In this document: positions 51,525 to 62,419 of the stretch, piece by piece | How positions within the stretch are numbered: the stretch's first letter is position 1 | How the letters are laid out: each line of letters opens with the position of its first letter | Origin: Stenotrophomonas panacihumi | GTDB taxonomy: Bacteria > Pseudomonadota > Gammaproteobacteria > Xanthomonadales > Xanthomonadaceae | Assembly (NCBI RefSeq): GCF_001431645.1 | Contig: NZ_LLXU01000085.1 | Span: forward strand, 1 to 64,000 | Direction of reading: 5' to 3' | Length of the DNA: 64,000 nucleotides | Translations under genes and position numbers: made by a program | Notes under the pieces: model-generated | Told to the model about the DNA's origin: nothing | Databases searched by the model: none | The model's input: the letters and a program-made list of their open reading frames with translations, nothing else

Positions 51525-53699
51525 TCAATGCGGCAGCATGCCGCCATCCGGCGCCACCTTCGCGCTGCTGGCGATGCGGTCGCGCTCCACCGCCAGCAGC
51601 GCCAGCGAACGCGGCGGCGCCGTCCACGGGCTGCCGCCGGGCACCGCGCGCCCACCGTGGCGGGCGGTATCGATCAACACCCGCCAGTGCTCGTCGTGCA
51701 TCGCCGGCAGCTGGAACTCCACCGAGTTCACCGGGTCGGCGTTGAGCAGCATCAGCAAGGTGACGTTCGCCGCCACCTGGCGCAGGCCGCTGGCGGGAGC
51801 GCGGCCATCCAGCCGCATCATCAGCGCGTGCGCGTTGGCGTCCTGCCACTGTTCCGGGGTCATCTCCTCGCCATGGGGCGCCAGCCAGGTGACATCGCGG
51901 AAGCCCAGCGCCTCGTCGTACTCGCCGTCGAAGAAGCGGCTGCGGTGCAGCAGCGGGTAGCGCCGGCGCAGCGAGAGCAGCCGGCGCACGAAGCGCGCCT
52001 GGTCGGCGGCCGGCGCCAGTTGCGCAGCCTCCCAGTCGATCCAGGTGGTCTCGTTGTCCTGGCAATACGCATTGTTGTTGCCGCCCTGGCTGTGGCCGAA
52101 CTCGTCGCCGGCCAGCAGCATCGGCGTGCCCTGCGAGAGCAGCAGGGTGGCCAGCAGGTTGCGCATCTGCTGGCGGCGGGTGCCAATGATGGCGACGTCG
52201 TCGGTCGGCCCTTCCACCCCGTAGTTGGCCGAGATGTTGTTGTCGCTGCCGTCGTGGTTGTCCTCGCCGTTGGCCTCGTTGTGCTTGTTGTCGTAGGTGA
52301 CCAGGTCGTTGAGGGTGAAGCCGTCGTGCGCGGTGATGAAGTTCACCGATGCATGCGGGCGGCGGCCCTTGTGGCGGAACAGGTCGGCCGACCCGGTCAG
52401 GCGCGTGGCCAGCTCGGCCAGCTGGCCGGCGTCGCCCCGCCAGAACGCGCGCACGTTGTCGCGGAAGTGGTCGTTCCATTCCGCCCAGCCGGGCGGGAAG
52501 CCACCCACCTGGTAGCCGCCCGGCCCCACGTCCCACGGCTCGGCGATCAGCTTGGTCTGGCTCAGTACCGGGTCCTGGCGCACCGCGTCGAGGAAGCTGC
52601 CGCTGGGGTCGAAGCCGTAGCGCTCGCGCCCGAGGATGGTGGCCAGGTCGAAGCGGAAGCCGTCGACATGCATCTCCAGCACCCAGTAGCGCAGCGAATC
52701 CAGCACCATGCGCAGCGCGCCGGCATTGGTGAGGTCGAAAGTGTTCCCGGTGCCGGTGTCGTTGATGTAATAGCGGCGGTCATCGGCGAGGCGGTAATAG
52801 CTGGCGTTGTCGATGCCCTTGAACGACAGCGTCGGCCCCAGCTCGTTGCCTTCGGCGGTGTGGTTGTAGACCACGTCCAGGATGACCTCCAGCCCGGCGT
52901 TGTGCAGCCGTGCCACCATCTGCTTGAACTCGGCCACCGTGCGCGTGGCCATGTAGCGGGCCTGCGGGGCGAAGAAGCCGATCGTGTTGTAGCCCCAGTA
53001 ATTGCGCAGGCCGCGGTCGAGCAGCTGTGAGTCGTCCACGTAGGCATGCACCGGCAGCAGCTCCACCGACGTCACGCCCAGCCCCTTGATGTGTTCCACC
53101 AGCGCGTCGTTGCGCAGCGCCGAGAACGTGCCGCGCTCTTCTTCCGGCACCGCCGGGTGGCGCATGCTCAGGCCCCGCACGTGGGCTTCGTAGATCACGG
53201 TGTGCTGCCACGGCACGTGCGGGCGGCGATCCTGGCCCCAGGTGAAGGCGGGGTCGATCACCGCGCTGCGCGGCATGAAGGCGGCGCTGTCGCGGCGGTC
53301 GAAGCTCAGGTCCTTGTCCTTGTGCCCCAGCGTGTAGCCGAACAGCTGCGGCGCCCATTTCAGCTGGCCGACGATCTGCTTCGCATACGGGTCCAGCAAC
53401 AGCTTGTTGGGATTGAAGCGGTGTCCGGCATCCGGCGCGTAGGGGCCATGCACGCGATAGCCATAGCGCTGGCCGGGGCGCGCGTCAGGCAGGTAGCCGT
53501 GCCAGATCTCGTCCGTGTACTCGGGCAGCACGATGCGCTCGGTTTCGCGGTTGCGCTCGTCGAACAGGCACAGCTCCACCTGGGTGGCGTTGGCCGAGTA
53601 GAGGGAGAAGTTCACGCCCAGCCCGTCCCAGGTGGCGCCGAGCGGGAAGGGACGGCCCTCGCGGATGCGCGAGCGCTGGGTCAGTTTGCGTGGCGGCAT
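51525..53699 (-). CDS. glgX: Glycogen debranching enzyme GlgX
   Basis: A 724-residue isoamylase-type debranching enzyme that removes short branches from phosphorylase-limited glycogen. It has an N-terminal CBM48-type domain (about 15-110), then a GH13 barrel with DVVYNHTAEG (275-284), FRFDLATILGRE (nucleophile Asp351), LIAEPWDVGPGGY (acid/base Glu387) and FITAHDGFTLND (Asp459). Start ATG 53699, MPPRKLTQRSRIREG. It is the last gene of the glg/tre operon. In such operons GlgX and TreY/TreZ together channel glycogen to trehalose. Confidence 0.96.
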   Translation of the reverse strand: MPPRKLTQRSRIREGRPFPLGATWDGLGVNFSLYSANATQVELCLFDERNRETERIVLPEYTDEIWHGYLPDARPGQRYGYRVHGPYAPDAGHRFNPNKLLLDPYAKQIVGQLKWAPQLFGYTLGHKDKDLSFDRRDSAAFMPRSAVIDPAFTWGQDRRPHVPWQHTVIYEAHVRGLSMRHPAVPEEERGTFSALRNDALVEHIKGLGVTSVELLPVHAYVDDSQLLDRGLRNYWGYNTIGFFAPQARYMATRTVAEFKQMVARLHNAGLEVILDVVYNHTAEGNELGPTLSFKGIDNASYYRLADDRRYYINDTGTGNTFDLTNAGALRMVLDSLRYWVLEMHVDGFRFDLATILGRERYGFDPSGSFLDAVRQDPVLSQTKLIAEPWDVGPGGYQVGGFPPGWAEWNDHFRDNVRAFWRGDAGQLAELATRLTGSADLFRHKGRRPHASVNFITAHDGFTLNDLVTYDNKHNEANGEDNHDGSDNNISANYGVEGPTDDVAIIGTRRQQMRNLLATLLLSQGTPMLLAGDEFGHSQGGNNNAYCQDNETTWIDWEAAQLAPAADQARFVRRLLSLRRRYPLLHRSRFFDGEYDEALGFRDVTWLAPHGEEMTPEQWQDANAHALMMRLDGRAPASGLRQVAANVTLLMLLNADPVNSVEFQLPAMHDEHWRVLIDTARHGGRAVPGGSPWTAPPRSLALLAVERDRIASSAKVAPDGGMLPH

Positions 53700-53718
53700 G
53701 CGCGCTCCGGGCTATGGA

Positions 53719-53892
53719 TCATGGCGTGTCGTGCGACGGCGGCGGGTCTTCGGCGGCGGCGCGGATTTCCGCATCCACCAGCCGTTCGGCCATCGCCCAG
53801 TGGCGGACCTGCTGGCCGTCCGGGCGGCCTTCGGCCTCCCAGATCTCGCGGGCCAGCTCGCGTATTCGCGCATCGCGCTCGGTGGGTTTCAT
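53719..53892 (-). CDS. DUF2934 family small protein
   Basis: A 57-residue protein matching DUF2934: the start MKPTERDARIRELAREIWEA plus GRPDGQQVRHWAMAERLVD and a short acidic/proline tail. Such small helical proteins are common next to glycogen and trehalose genes in Xanthomonadaceae and rhizobia-like genomes, but their role is unknown. The ATG at 53892 lies four bases after the treY stop, and glgX starts 19 bases after its stop, so it is embedded in the operon. Confidence 0.85.
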   Translation of the reverse strand: MKPTERDARIRELAREIWEAEGRPDGQQVRHWAMAERLVDAEIRAAAEDPPPSHDTP

Positions 53893-53896
53893 TCGG

Positions 53897-56488
53897 TCAA
53901 TCCGTGGAGGAAAGCCACACTGCCACCGGGCTGCGTGCAAGCAGCGTCGAGAGCGCGATGCGACGGCCACGCTGCACGACGTCGCGTTGTTCGAGCACGT
54001 CGCGATACCGGCCCGGCGCGCACGGCAATGCGGCCTGGCCCCAGGTGCGCGCGGGCAGCGCCAGCGCGTGCGCGCCGGTGTCGGCGCCCAGGCGTGCCAC
54101 GGCCACCAGCAGCTGCCGCTCGCCATCGTCGCGCAGGAACGCGAGCACGCGCTCGCCCGCGCCGGCCAGGGGTTGGTAACGGCCCTCGGCGAACAGGCGG
54201 GGATGTTCGGCGCGCACGCGCAGCAGCCGGGCGATGAGTTGTGCCTTCACCGCGCCATCGGCCCAGTCGTGCAGGAGCGTCGGCCAATCGCGTCGATCAT
54301 CGAGCCAGCGCTGGCGCTGCGCGTAGTCCACTTCGCGGCGGTTGTCCGGGTCGACCAGCGAGAGATCCCAGCCTTCGCGGCCCTGGTACAGATCCGGCAC
54401 GCCGGGCACGGTGAGCCGCAGGCAGGCTTGCGCCAGGCCATTGCGCGCGCCGGGCACCGCAATGTGGCGGGCGGCGCGATGCAGCGCGCGGCGCAGCGGC
54501 AGGCCAGCGCGCGATACCAGCACGGCGTCGATGAAGGCGTGCATGCGGTCTTCGTAGCCGGGCTGCGGATCGAGCCAGCTGCTGCGCAACTTGGCTTCGC
54601 GCAATGCCTTGCACTGCCACTGCCATACGCGGGCGGCGTAGTCTGCCAGGCCCCCGTGGTCGTCTACCGCCAGCGCCAGCGGCCATGCCGCGACCACCGT
54701 CTGCCACAGCATCGCCGCATCGCCGAGGTCGGGGGCGGGCACCGGCAGGCCGGTCACCAGCGCGTCGAAGCCGCGCAGCTGTTCGCGCCACCACGCCGGC
54801 CATTCGGACAGCACGGCCAGCCGCGCGCGCACGTCCTCGCCACGCTTGTGGTCGTGGGTGGCGGTGGCGAGCAGCGCGCGGGGATGCGTCCTTGCGCGTC
54901 GGCGGCAGGCTTCATGGAACTGCGCGGTGGTCAGCGCGAAGTGATCCGGTTCGCTGCCCACCTCGTTGCGCGAGAGCAGCACGCCGTGGCGATAGAAGGC
55001 CGTGTCCTCCACGGCCTTGGCGTTGAGCGGCGCGGAGAGCTGTTCGAAGCGGCGGCGCAGGATGCGGCGCAGGGCGCGTTGGCTGTCGCTGATGTCACCG
55101 TCCTCGCCGAGCCAGCGCGCCAGTGCATCGAGCGCCGCCAGGCTCGCCTGCGGCTGGCCGACGCGCGCGCGCGCCAGCGCCTCCTCCAGGTGGGTGCGGC
55201 CCGCGGCATCCAGTCCGTCCGCGTTCGCATAACTGCGGTAGACGGGGTATTCGCGCAGCAGGCAAGCCAGCGCGCGTGCCAGCATCTGCGGGCTGAACTC
55301 GCGCGTGGCCGGGTCCAGCCGGGCGAGCGCCATCTGCGCGCGCACCGTGCGGATGAACTCCGCCTGCAACGGCCCGCGCAGGATCTCCTCGCGCGCCTGC
55401 CGCTGCTCCTGGCCGAAATCCCCGCTGCGCCCGCTCTGCGCCCGCCACAGCTGGCGCAAGGGCGTGCGTCCGCCGCGCGCATGCAGCACGCCGCCCACCT
55501 GGTCCATGAAGTCGTAGCCGGTGGTGCCGTCGCAGGCCCAGTCCTCCGGCAACGCCTCGCCGGGCGCGAGGATCTTTTCGACGTACAGCGCCAACGTGCC
55601 CGGGGCCAGGCCGCGGCGACGGCCGGCCTGGTCCAGCCGCGCCCGCAGCCGACGCAGGTAGCCGGCGGGGTCGGCGAGGCCATCGATGTGGTCGATGCGC
55701 ACGCCGTCCACATGGCCTTCGGCGACCAGCCGCAGCGGCAGCGCGTGCACGGCATCGAACACCGCCGGCAACTCCACCCGCAACGCCACCAGCGTGGTGA
55801 TGTCGAAGAAGCGGCGGTAGTTGACCATGTCGTTGCCGACCCGCCACCACGCCAGCCGGTACGGCTGGCGATCGATCAGGCGCTGCAACCGCGGGTCGCC
55901 CTCGCGCGCCTGTGCGTTGAGCTCGTCCACCCACGCGCGCAGCGCGGCCGGCGAGAGCGAGGGCAAGGTCTGCGGGCGCAACGGGAACGGGTGCTCGTGG
56001 TGGCGCAGCTGCACCTGCCCGTCCGGGGCGAACTCCAGGCGCAGCAGCCCATCGCTGACGGCCTGCGCGCACGGCCGGTCGAGCACCGGCAGCCACAGCT
56101 GGCCGTCGTGGCCGGGCGCGCGCCAGTCCAGGTCGAACCAGCCGGCATGGCGGCTGCGGCGGCCCTGCTTGAGCACATCCCACCACCAGGCATTGCCGGG
56201 GTGGGTGGCGAGATGGTTCGGCACCAGGTCGAGGATCAGGCCCAGCCCGAGCGCACGCGCGCGATGCGACAGCGCGAGGAACGCGTCCTCGCCGCCGAGT
56301 TCGGGACTGATGCGCGTCGGGTCGATGCCGTCGTAGCCGTGCGTCGAACCGGGCACGGCCGCGGCGATCGGCGACAGGTAGAGATGGCTGACGCCGAGCG
56401 CGGCGAAATACGGCAGCTGCGCGGTCGCGGCACGAAAGTCGAAACCGGCGTGCAGTTGCAGGCGCAGCGTGGCGCGCAGCGGCGTCAC
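53897..56488 (-). CDS. treY: Malto-oligosyltrehalose synthase
   Basis: An 863-residue GH13 enzyme that turns the reducing-end glucose of maltodextrins into a trehalosyl unit, first step of the TreY-TreZ pathway. Catalytic segments are LGVSHLYLSPIAAAVPGSTH, LDLVPNHLATHP, GHVDGVRIDHIDGLADP (Asp266), ALYVEKILAPGE (Glu304) and TATHDHKRGED. The start is the GTG at 56488, overlapping the malQ stop as GTGA; the frame stays open upstream into malQ, but that part has no similarity. Treat the GTG as the start. Confidence 0.95.
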   Translation of the reverse strand: MTPLRATLRLQLHAGFDFRAATAQLPYFAALGVSHLYLSPIAAAVPGSTHGYDGIDPTRISPELGGEDAFLALSHRARALGLGLILDLVPNHLATHPGNAWWWDVLKQGRRSRHAGWFDLDWRAPGHDGQLWLPVLDRPCAQAVSDGLLRLEFAPDGQVQLRHHEHPFPLRPQTLPSLSPAALRAWVDELNAQAREGDPRLQRLIDRQPYRLAWWRVGNDMVNYRRFFDITTLVALRVELPAVFDAVHALPLRLVAEGHVDGVRIDHIDGLADPAGYLRRLRARLDQAGRRRGLAPGTLALYVEKILAPGEALPEDWACDGTTGYDFMDQVGGVLHARGGRTPLRQLWRAQSGRSGDFGQEQRQAREEILRGPLQAEFIRTVRAQMALARLDPATREFSPQMLARALACLLREYPVYRSYANADGLDAAGRTHLEEALARARVGQPQASLAALDALARWLGEDGDISDSQRALRRILRRRFEQLSAPLNAKAVEDTAFYRHGVLLSRNEVGSEPDHFALTTAQFHEACRRRARTHPRALLATATHDHKRGEDVRARLAVLSEWPAWWREQLRGFDALVTGLPVPAPDLGDAAMLWQTVVAAWPLALAVDDHGGLADYAARVWQWQCKALREAKLRSSWLDPQPGYEDRMHAFIDAVLVSRAGLPLRRALHRAARHIAVPGARNGLAQACLRLTVPGVPDLYQGREGWDLSLVDPDNRREVDYAQRQRWLDDRRDWPTLLHDWADGAVKAQLIARLLRVRAEHPRLFAEGRYQPLAGAGERVLAFLRDDGERQLLVAVARLGADTGAHALALPARTWGQAALPCAPGRYRDVLEQRDVVQRGRRIALSTLLARSPVAVWLSSTD

Positions 56489-58425
56489 GCCAACGGCTCC
56501 GCGCGCGCGCCATGGCGCGCATCGGCGAAGGCCAGCAAGGATTGCTGCAACGGCTCTACCGGCAGCGGCTGCGGCAGGCGCCGGCGCCAGTTCGGATGCG
56601 TGGCGACGGTGCCGGGCAGGTTGGGTTGTTCGCCGAGCGCCAGCGCGTCTTCGGCCGGCAGCAGTGCCAGGGCGCCGGGCGCACGCGCGGTATAGCGCAG
56701 GGCGTCCAGCCACGGGTCGCCTTCGGCGACGCCTTCGCTGCCACAGGCCGCGCGCAGCTGCACCACCGCCGCGCGTCGGGCGGCGCGCTCGGCACGCAGC
56801 TGCGCCGCGCTGCCGAGGCCCAGGCGTTCGCGCCAGTCGAGGTCGCGGGCCGCCCGCCAGCCGCAGACGGTGGGCAGGTCGTGCGTGCTGCTGGTCGCCA
56901 CCGCGTCGATGCGCCAGCGGCCCGGCGGCAGGAAGCGGCCGTCCTCGTCGCGGCAGAACAGCAGCACGTCGGTGCCGAGCACGCCACGCGCGGCGAGGTC
57001 GGCGCGCAGGCCGGGCGGCACGACGCCCAAGTCTTCGCCGATCACGATGGCGCGATGCCGCCATGATTCCAGCGCCAGCAGATTGAGCAGGTCGTGCAAC
57101 GGATAGCGCAGGTAGCCACCCTCGCCCGGCGCCGCGCCCGCCGGCACCAGCCACAGGCGCAGCAGGCCGAGGATGTGGTCGATGCGCAGGCCGCCGCGAT
57201 CGCGCAACACCGCGCGCAGCAGTTCGATGAAAGGTGCGTAGCCGGTCTCGCGCAGGCCGCGTGGCGCATAGCTGGCGATGCCCCAGACCTGTCCCTCGGG
57301 ATTGAACGCATCCGGCGGCGCGCCCAGCACCAGCCCGTGCAGCGCGGCCTGCGGCCAGGCCACGGCCTCGGCGCCGGCCGGGTCGAAGCCCACCGCGAGG
57401 TCGGCGATCAGGCCGATGCCCATGCCACGCTCGCGCGCCTCGCGCTGCAGGCCCGACCAGCTGCGCTGCGCCAGCCACTGCGCGAAGACATGCACGCCGG
57501 CGTCGTCATCGCCGTGGTCGCGCGCGGCGAAGCGCGCGTAGTCGGCCAGCGCGGCGCCGCCTTGCTCGCGGAAGCGCAGGAAATCGGCATGCACGCCGGC
57601 ATCGGCGCCGTCGAAGCGGTCGTGCAGCGCACGCAGCCATTGCCACTTCGCCGCGCTGCTGGCGTTCCAGTCGATCCACGGCGGCGCCTGCAGGTGCGCG
57701 AAGCGTTCGCGCAACGCGGGCATGGCCTCCAGCGTGTCGGCGGCAGTGGGGCCGAGCACGTGCGTCGGCGCGGCGTGCAGCGGGTCGAAGAAGCGCCGGT
57801 CGCTCGGCGAATAGGGACTGTAGACGCCACCATGGCGCGCGCGCGGCGCATGCACCGGGCTCAGCGCCAGCGCATCGGCGCCCGCGTGGGCCACCAGCCG
57901 CAACCAGTCCGAGGCGCCGGCCGCATCGCCGATGCCGGCGTCGCCCTCGCTGCAGGCCGAGTACACCTGCAGCGCCACGCCCCAGGCGTGCGGATCGGAC
58001 GTGCGGCAGGCATCGGCCACGCTCCAGCAGCGTTGCGGTGCCACCGCCACGGCCAGGCTGTCGGCGCCCCACGACAGCCGCCAGTAGCCGGGCTGCGGCG
58101 GTGCCTGCACGCGGGTGTCGGCATCCACGCGGACGTCGTGCCGCTGGCCGCCTTCGTCCTGCCACTGGCACGCGGTACCGGGCGCGGCGGGCAGGGCGAG
58201 CCATTCGCCGGTCTGCGCGGTACGCAGCGGCGCGTGCGCCGGCTGGGCGGCGAGCGCGCGCAGGCTGTCGCGGCATTGGCGCTCGTCGTCGGCGCGCAGG
58301 CCGAGGCCTGCGAGCAGCGCACGCAAGGTGTCCGGCGCCACCTGCCGCGGCTGGCCGGCGACATCCACCCAGTCCACCAGCAGGCCGGACGCTTCAGCCA
58401 GCGCATGCAGCGGCGAGGCGCTCAT
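56485..58425 (-). CDS. malQ: 4-alpha-glucanotransferase (amylomaltase)
   Basis: A 646-residue GH77 enzyme that moves maltosyl units between maltodextrins, longer than the minimal amylomaltase because of an N-terminal extension of about 140 residues. The catalytic elements are VYSPYSPSDRRFFDPLH, the nucleophile Asp416 in GGLRIDHILGLLRLW, Glu464 in IVIGEDLGVVP, and STHDLPTVCGWR. It overlaps treZ by ATGA and treY by GTGA. It probably reshapes the oligosaccharide pool for TreY. Confidence 0.94.
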   Translation of the reverse strand: MSASPLHALAEASGLLVDWVDVAGQPRQVAPDTLRALLAGLGLRADDERQCRDSLRALAAQPAHAPLRTAQTGEWLALPAAPGTACQWQDEGGQRHDVRVDADTRVQAPPQPGYWRLSWGADSLAVAVAPQRCWSVADACRTSDPHAWGVALQVYSACSEGDAGIGDAAGASDWLRLVAHAGADALALSPVHAPRARHGGVYSPYSPSDRRFFDPLHAAPTHVLGPTAADTLEAMPALRERFAHLQAPPWIDWNASSAAKWQWLRALHDRFDGADAGVHADFLRFREQGGAALADYARFAARDHGDDDAGVHVFAQWLAQRSWSGLQREARERGMGIGLIADLAVGFDPAGAEAVAWPQAALHGLVLGAPPDAFNPEGQVWGIASYAPRGLRETGYAPFIELLRAVLRDRGGLRIDHILGLLRLWLVPAGAAPGEGGYLRYPLHDLLNLLALESWRHRAIVIGEDLGVVPPGLRADLAARGVLGTDVLLFCRDEDGRFLPPGRWRIDAVATSSTHDLPTVCGWRAARDLDWRERLGLGSAAQLRAERAARRAAVVQLRAACGSEGVAEGDPWLDALRYTARAPGALALLPAEDALALGEQPNLPGTVATHPNWRRRLPQPLPVEPLQQSLLAFADARHGARAEPLA

Positions 58426-60182
58426 GCCAGTGCCTCGCGCCAGGCGATGAAGCCATCCACCGGCAGCATGGCGCGGCCGGTATCCACGTGTTCGGCCAGC
58501 AGCAGGCATTGCGCGCCCGTGGGCATCGGCACCGGGGCGGGACCGAAGTTGAAGGCGACATGCCATTGTCCCTGCGGCAGCTGCCAGCCAGCGGCAAGCG
58601 CGCCTTCGCCCAGGCGGCGCACCGGCAGCGCTTGCGCCTGCGCCAGCCCGGGCACCAGCCAGCGGCGACGCAATGCCAGCAGCTGGGCGAACCAATGTGC
58701 CCAGCGCGCGCCCTCCTCGCTGTTCGCTTCTTCGATGGGGGCACGCGAGGCGAGGAAGGTTCCCGCGGCGTTGGGATCGGGAATCCGCGCCCGCGCCCGC
58801 GGGTCGGCGAAGGCGGCAAAGCGGTCGAATTCCCGGCGCCGGCCCTCGCGCACGGCTTCGTCCAGCGGCGGGGCGAAATCGGTGAAGAACAGGAACGGCT
58901 GCCGCGCGCCCCACGGCTCGCCCATGAAGAACAACGGAATCATCGGCGTGAGCGCGGTGAGCGCCAGCGCGGCGCGCAGGCGCGGCACCGGCAACAGCGT
59001 GCGCAGGCGATCGCCCATGGCCCGGTTGCCGATCTGGTCGTGGTTCTGCGCGAAGATCACGAAGTGGTCCGGCGTCAGGCCCGCGGAGGGCTCGCCGCGC
59101 ACATGCCCGAGCGCATCGGTTTCGCCCTGGAAGGCGAAGCCCTCGCCGAGCACCCGCGCCAGGTGCGCGAGCGGGTCGTCGGCGAAAGCGCCGTAGTAAC
59201 CCTCCTTCTCCCCGGTGAGCAGCACGTGCAGCGCGTTGTGGAAGTCGTCGTTCCACTGCGCGGTATAGCCACGGGCCAACAGCGAGGCCTGGTTGCGCTC
59301 GTTCTCCAGCACAAGATGGACATGGCGGTCGGCGGGCAGCGCATCGGCGATGGCGTCGCGCAATTGGTCCAGGAAACTTTCCGGCACGATGGCGTGCACC
59401 GCGTCCAGGCGCAGGCCGTCGAACCGGTATTCGCGCAACCACATCAGCGCGTTGTCGATGAAGTAGCGCTGCACCGCCGGCTGGCGGAAGTCGATGGCCG
59501 CGCCCCACGGCGTGGGCGCATCCTCGCGGAAGAAGGCCGGCGCATAGCCATGCAGGTAATTGCCGTCCGGGCCGAAGTGGTTGTAGACCACGTCCAGCAA
59601 CACCATCAGGCCTTGGCCGTGCGCGGCATCCACCAACGCCTTGAGCGCGCGCGGCTCGCCGTAGGCGGCGGCCGGCGCATACGGCAGCACGCCGTCGTAG
59701 CCCCAATTGCGCGTACCGGCGAACTGCGCCACGGGCATCAGCTCCAGCGCGGTGATCCCCATCGCCGCCAGCCTGGGCAGCTGCGCCTGCACGCCGGCGT
59801 AGCCGCCGCACACGCCCACGTGCAATTCGTACAGCACGGCTTCGGGCCAGGGCCGGCCGTTCCACTGCGGATGCTGCCACGCGTAATCGGTGGCCAGCAC
59901 CGCGCTCGGGCCGTGCACGCCATCCGGCTGCCAACGCGAGGCGGGATCGGGCACCGGTTCGCCCTCGTCCACGCGGAAGCGATAGCGCGTGCCCTCGGCC
60001 ACGTCCAGTTCGACGAAGAAACTGCCACCCGCCTCGGCCTGCATCGGCACCGCCACGCTCTCCAGCAGCAGCGCTACCTTGCGCGCACCCGGGGCCCACA
60101 ACCGGAAACCGACGTGGCCCGCCCGCGTGGCCCAGGCCCCCAGCGGACCGGGCGGCGCAATGGGCGCGGGCGGCGCGCTCAT
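58422..60182 (-). CDS. treZ: Malto-oligosyltrehalose trehalohydrolase
   Basis: A 586-residue GH13 enzyme releasing trehalose from maltooligosyl trehalose. An N-terminal CBM48-like domain (about 20-100) is followed by the barrel: [15 protein letters not shown] (196-210), [12 protein letters not shown] (Asp260), LVLENERN (Glu293) and [12 protein letters not shown]. The fourth segment, [19 protein letters not shown], is typical of TreZ. The start at 60182 overlaps the glgB stop by ATGA. Confidence 0.96.
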   Translation of the reverse strand: MSAPPAPIAPPGPLGAWATRAGHVGFRLWAPGARKVALLLESVAVPMQAEAGGSFFVELDVAEGTRYRFRVDEGEPVPDPASRWQPDGVHGPSAVLATDYAWQHPQWNGRPWPEAVLYELHVGVCGGYAGVQAQLPRLAAMGITALELMPVAQFAGTRNWGYDGVLPYAPAAAYGEPRALKALVDAAHGQGLMVLLDVVYNHFGPDGNYLHGYAPAFFREDAPTPWGAAIDFRQPAVQRYFIDNALMWLREYRFDGLRLDAVHAIVPESFLDQLRDAIADALPADRHVHLVLENERNQASLLARGYTAQWNDDFHNALHVLLTGEKEGYYGAFADDPLAHLARVLGEGFAFQGETDALGHVRGEPSAGLTPDHFVIFAQNHDQIGNRAMGDRLRTLLPVPRLRAALALTALTPMIPLFFMGEPWGARQPFLFFTDFAPPLDEAVREGRRREFDRFAAFADPRARARIPDPNAAGTFLASRAPIEEANSEEGARWAHWFAQLLALRRRWLVPGLAQAQALPVRRLGEGALAAGWQLPQGQWHVAFNFGPAPVPMPTGAQCLLLAEHVDTGRAMLPVDGFIAWREALA

Positions 60183-62419
60183 GGGGTGGCCTGCAGGTAC
60201 AGCGTGGACAGCGGCGGCAAGGCCAGGGACAGCGACTGCGCATGGCCATGCATCGGCACCGCAGTGGTCGGCAGGCCACCGGCATTGCCGGCATCGCTGC
60301 CACCGTAGTGGTGGCTGTCGGTGTTGAGGATCTCGCGCCAATGCCCGGCCAGCGGCACGCCCACGCGATAGCCGTGGCGGGCGACCGGGGTGAAGTTGCT
60401 CACCGCCAGCAGCGGCGGCCCGCCGTGCGGGTCGTGGCGCACGAAGGCGAACACGCTGTTGTGGTGGTCGTCGCCCACGCTCCATTCGAAGCCTTCGGGC
60501 ACGTGGTCGCCCCGCCAGAGCGCCGGCTGCGCGCGCAGTTGCGCGTTGAGGTCGCCCAGCAGGCGCGCCAGGCCCGCATGTTCGGGCGTGCGGGCGCGGG
60601 CCCAGTCGATGGTCGCATCGTGGTCCCATTCGCCGGGCTGGCCGAACTCCCCGCCCATGAACAGCAACTTGGCACCCGGGTGCGCCCACATGAAGGCGAA
60701 GTACGCGCGCAGGTTGGCGCGGCGCTGCCAGTCGTCGCCCGGCATGCGCGCCAGCAGCGAGCCCTTGCCGTGCACCACTTCGTCGTGGGACAGCGGCAAC
60801 ACGAAACGCTCGGAGAACGCGTAGACCAGCCCGAAGGTCATCTGGCCGTGGTGATGCGTGCGATGGATGGGGTCACGCTTGAGGTACTCCAGCGTGTCGT
60901 GCATCCAGCCCATGTTCCATTTATGGGTAAAGCCCAGCCCACCCTGCTCCACCGGCGCGGTGACGCCCGGCCAGGCGGTGGATTCCTCGGCGATCATCAT
61001 CACGCCCGGGAAGCGCGCACCCACTTCGGCGTTGAGCCGGCGCAGGAACGCGGTGGCCTCCAGGTTCTCGCGGCCGCCATGGGCGTTGGGAATCCACTCG
61101 CCCTCCTCGCGGCTGTAATCGCGATAGAGCATCGAGGCGACCGCGTCCACGCGCAGGCCATCCACGTGGAAGCGCTCGATCCATTCCAGCGCGCTGCCGA
61201 CCAGGTAACCGGCGACCTCGTGCCGGCCATAGTTGTAGATCAGCGTGTTCCAGTCGCGATGGAAGCCTTCGCGCGGGTCGGCATGCTCGTACAGCGCGGT
61301 GCCGTCGAAGCGTTGCAGGCCGTGCTCGTCGCCAGGGAAGTGCGCGCTCACCCAATCCAGGATCACGCCGATGCCGGCGCGGTGGCAGGCATCGACGAAG
61401 CGCGCGAACGCCCGCGGGTCGCCATGCCGCGCGGTGGGCGCGTACATGCCCAGCGGCTGGTAGCCCCACGATCCACCGAACGGGTATTCGGTGACCGGCA
61501 GCAGCTCGATATGGGTGAAGCCCAGTTCGCGGATATAGGGAATCAGCTGCTCGGCCAGCGCGTCCCAGCCGAGCAACTGGCCGTGCTCGTCGCGGCGCCA
61601 GGAGGCGGCATGCAGTTCGTAGATCGACAGCGGTGCCGGCGCGTTGGCGGCGCCACGTCGCGCCATCCAGTCTCCGTCTTGCCACTCGAAGGGCGCGGCC
61701 GACGGCACCCGCGACGCCGTGGCCGGCGGCAGCTCGGCCCAGCGGGCGAGCGGGTCGGCCTTGTGCGGGAGGCGGGTGCCGTCGGCGGCGGTGATCTCGA
61801 ACTTGTAGCGCGCGCCTTCGGCCAGGTGCGGCAGGAAGATCTCCCACACGCCGGCCGTGTGGCGCAGGCGCATCGGATGACGGCGGCCGTCCCAGCCGTT
61901 GAAGTCGCCCACCACGGCCACGCGCTGCGCGTTCGGCGCCCACACCGCGAAGCGCACGCCGGGCACGTCGCCGCAACGCACGTGATGCGCGCCGAGCGCG
62001 GCGCGCGCGGCCTCGCCGTCGCCGTCACGCAGGCGCTGCAGGACGGCTTCGTCCAGCTGCGCGCCATAGGCATACGCGTCGGCGATCTCCTCCTGGCCCA
62101 GTGGCCAGTCGATGCGCAGGTGGTAGTCCACCGGCGCTGGCAACTCGCCTTCGAAGACGCCTTCGCCCACCGGCTGCATCGACGCCAGGCGGCCGCCCCG
62201 CGGGTCGACCAGCGTCACCGCCCGCGCGCCCGGCAGCAGCGCGCGCACGCGCTGGCGGCCATCGGGCAGGCGATGCGGTCCCAGCCAGGCGAACGCATCG
62301 CCGGGTTCGCCGCGCGCCAGCGACAGCAACTCGGCGCAGGCAGGCTCGCGATCGGTTGCGTGATATTCGGTCGTGTCGGCCGTGGCGGCCTCGGTACGCT
62401 CCCCTGCGCGCTCGTTCAT
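60179..62419 (-). CDS. glgB: 1,4-alpha-glucan branching enzyme
   Basis: A 746-residue GlgB forming alpha-1,6 branches in glycogen. It has two N-terminal beta domains (about 25-125 and a CBM48 at about 140-235 with [20 protein letters not shown]), then the GH13 barrel with [35 protein letters not shown] (nucleophile Asp425), [11 protein letters not shown] (Glu478) and [14 protein letters not shown]. Start ATG 62419 overlaps the glgA stop by four bases. Confidence 0.97.
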   Translation of the reverse strand: MNERAGERTEAATADTTEYHATDREPACAELLSLARGEPGDAFAWLGPHRLPDGRQRVRALLPGARAVTLVDPRGGRLASMQPVGEGVFEGELPAPVDYHLRIDWPLGQEEIADAYAYGAQLDEAVLQRLRDGDGEAARAALGAHHVRCGDVPGVRFAVWAPNAQRVAVVGDFNGWDGRRHPMRLRHTAGVWEIFLPHLAEGARYKFEITAADGTRLPHKADPLARWAELPPATASRVPSAAPFEWQDGDWMARRGAANAPAPLSIYELHAASWRRDEHGQLLGWDALAEQLIPYIRELGFTHIELLPVTEYPFGGSWGYQPLGMYAPTARHGDPRAFARFVDACHRAGIGVILDWVSAHFPGDEHGLQRFDGTALYEHADPREGFHRDWNTLIYNYGRHEVAGYLVGSALEWIERFHVDGLRVDAVASMLYRDYSREEGEWIPNAHGGRENLEATAFLRRLNAEVGARFPGVMMIAEESTAWPGVTAPVEQGGLGFTHKWNMGWMHDTLEYLKRDPIHRTHHHGQMTFGLVYAFSERFVLPLSHDEVVHGKGSLLARMPGDDWQRRANLRAYFAFMWAHPGAKLLFMGGEFGQPGEWDHDATIDWARARTPEHAGLARLLGDLNAQLRAQPALWRGDHVPEGFEWSVGDDHHNSVFAFVRHDPHGGPPLLAVSNFTPVARHGYRVGVPLAGHWREILNTDSHHYGGSDAGNAGGLPTTAVPMHGHAQSLSLALPPLSTLYLQATP

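Noticed and set aside
53690-56695. A 1001-codon plus-strand open frame opposite treY
   Set aside because: Its composition is that of a reverse-complement shadow, and the minus-strand treY has all catalytic motifs.
56489-57478. Continuation of the treY frame upstream into malQ, which could suggest a fused or longer TreY
   Set aside because: The extra 330 codons overlap real malQ coding sequence and have no GH13 similarity; the GTG at 56488 with a GTGA overlap explains the start.
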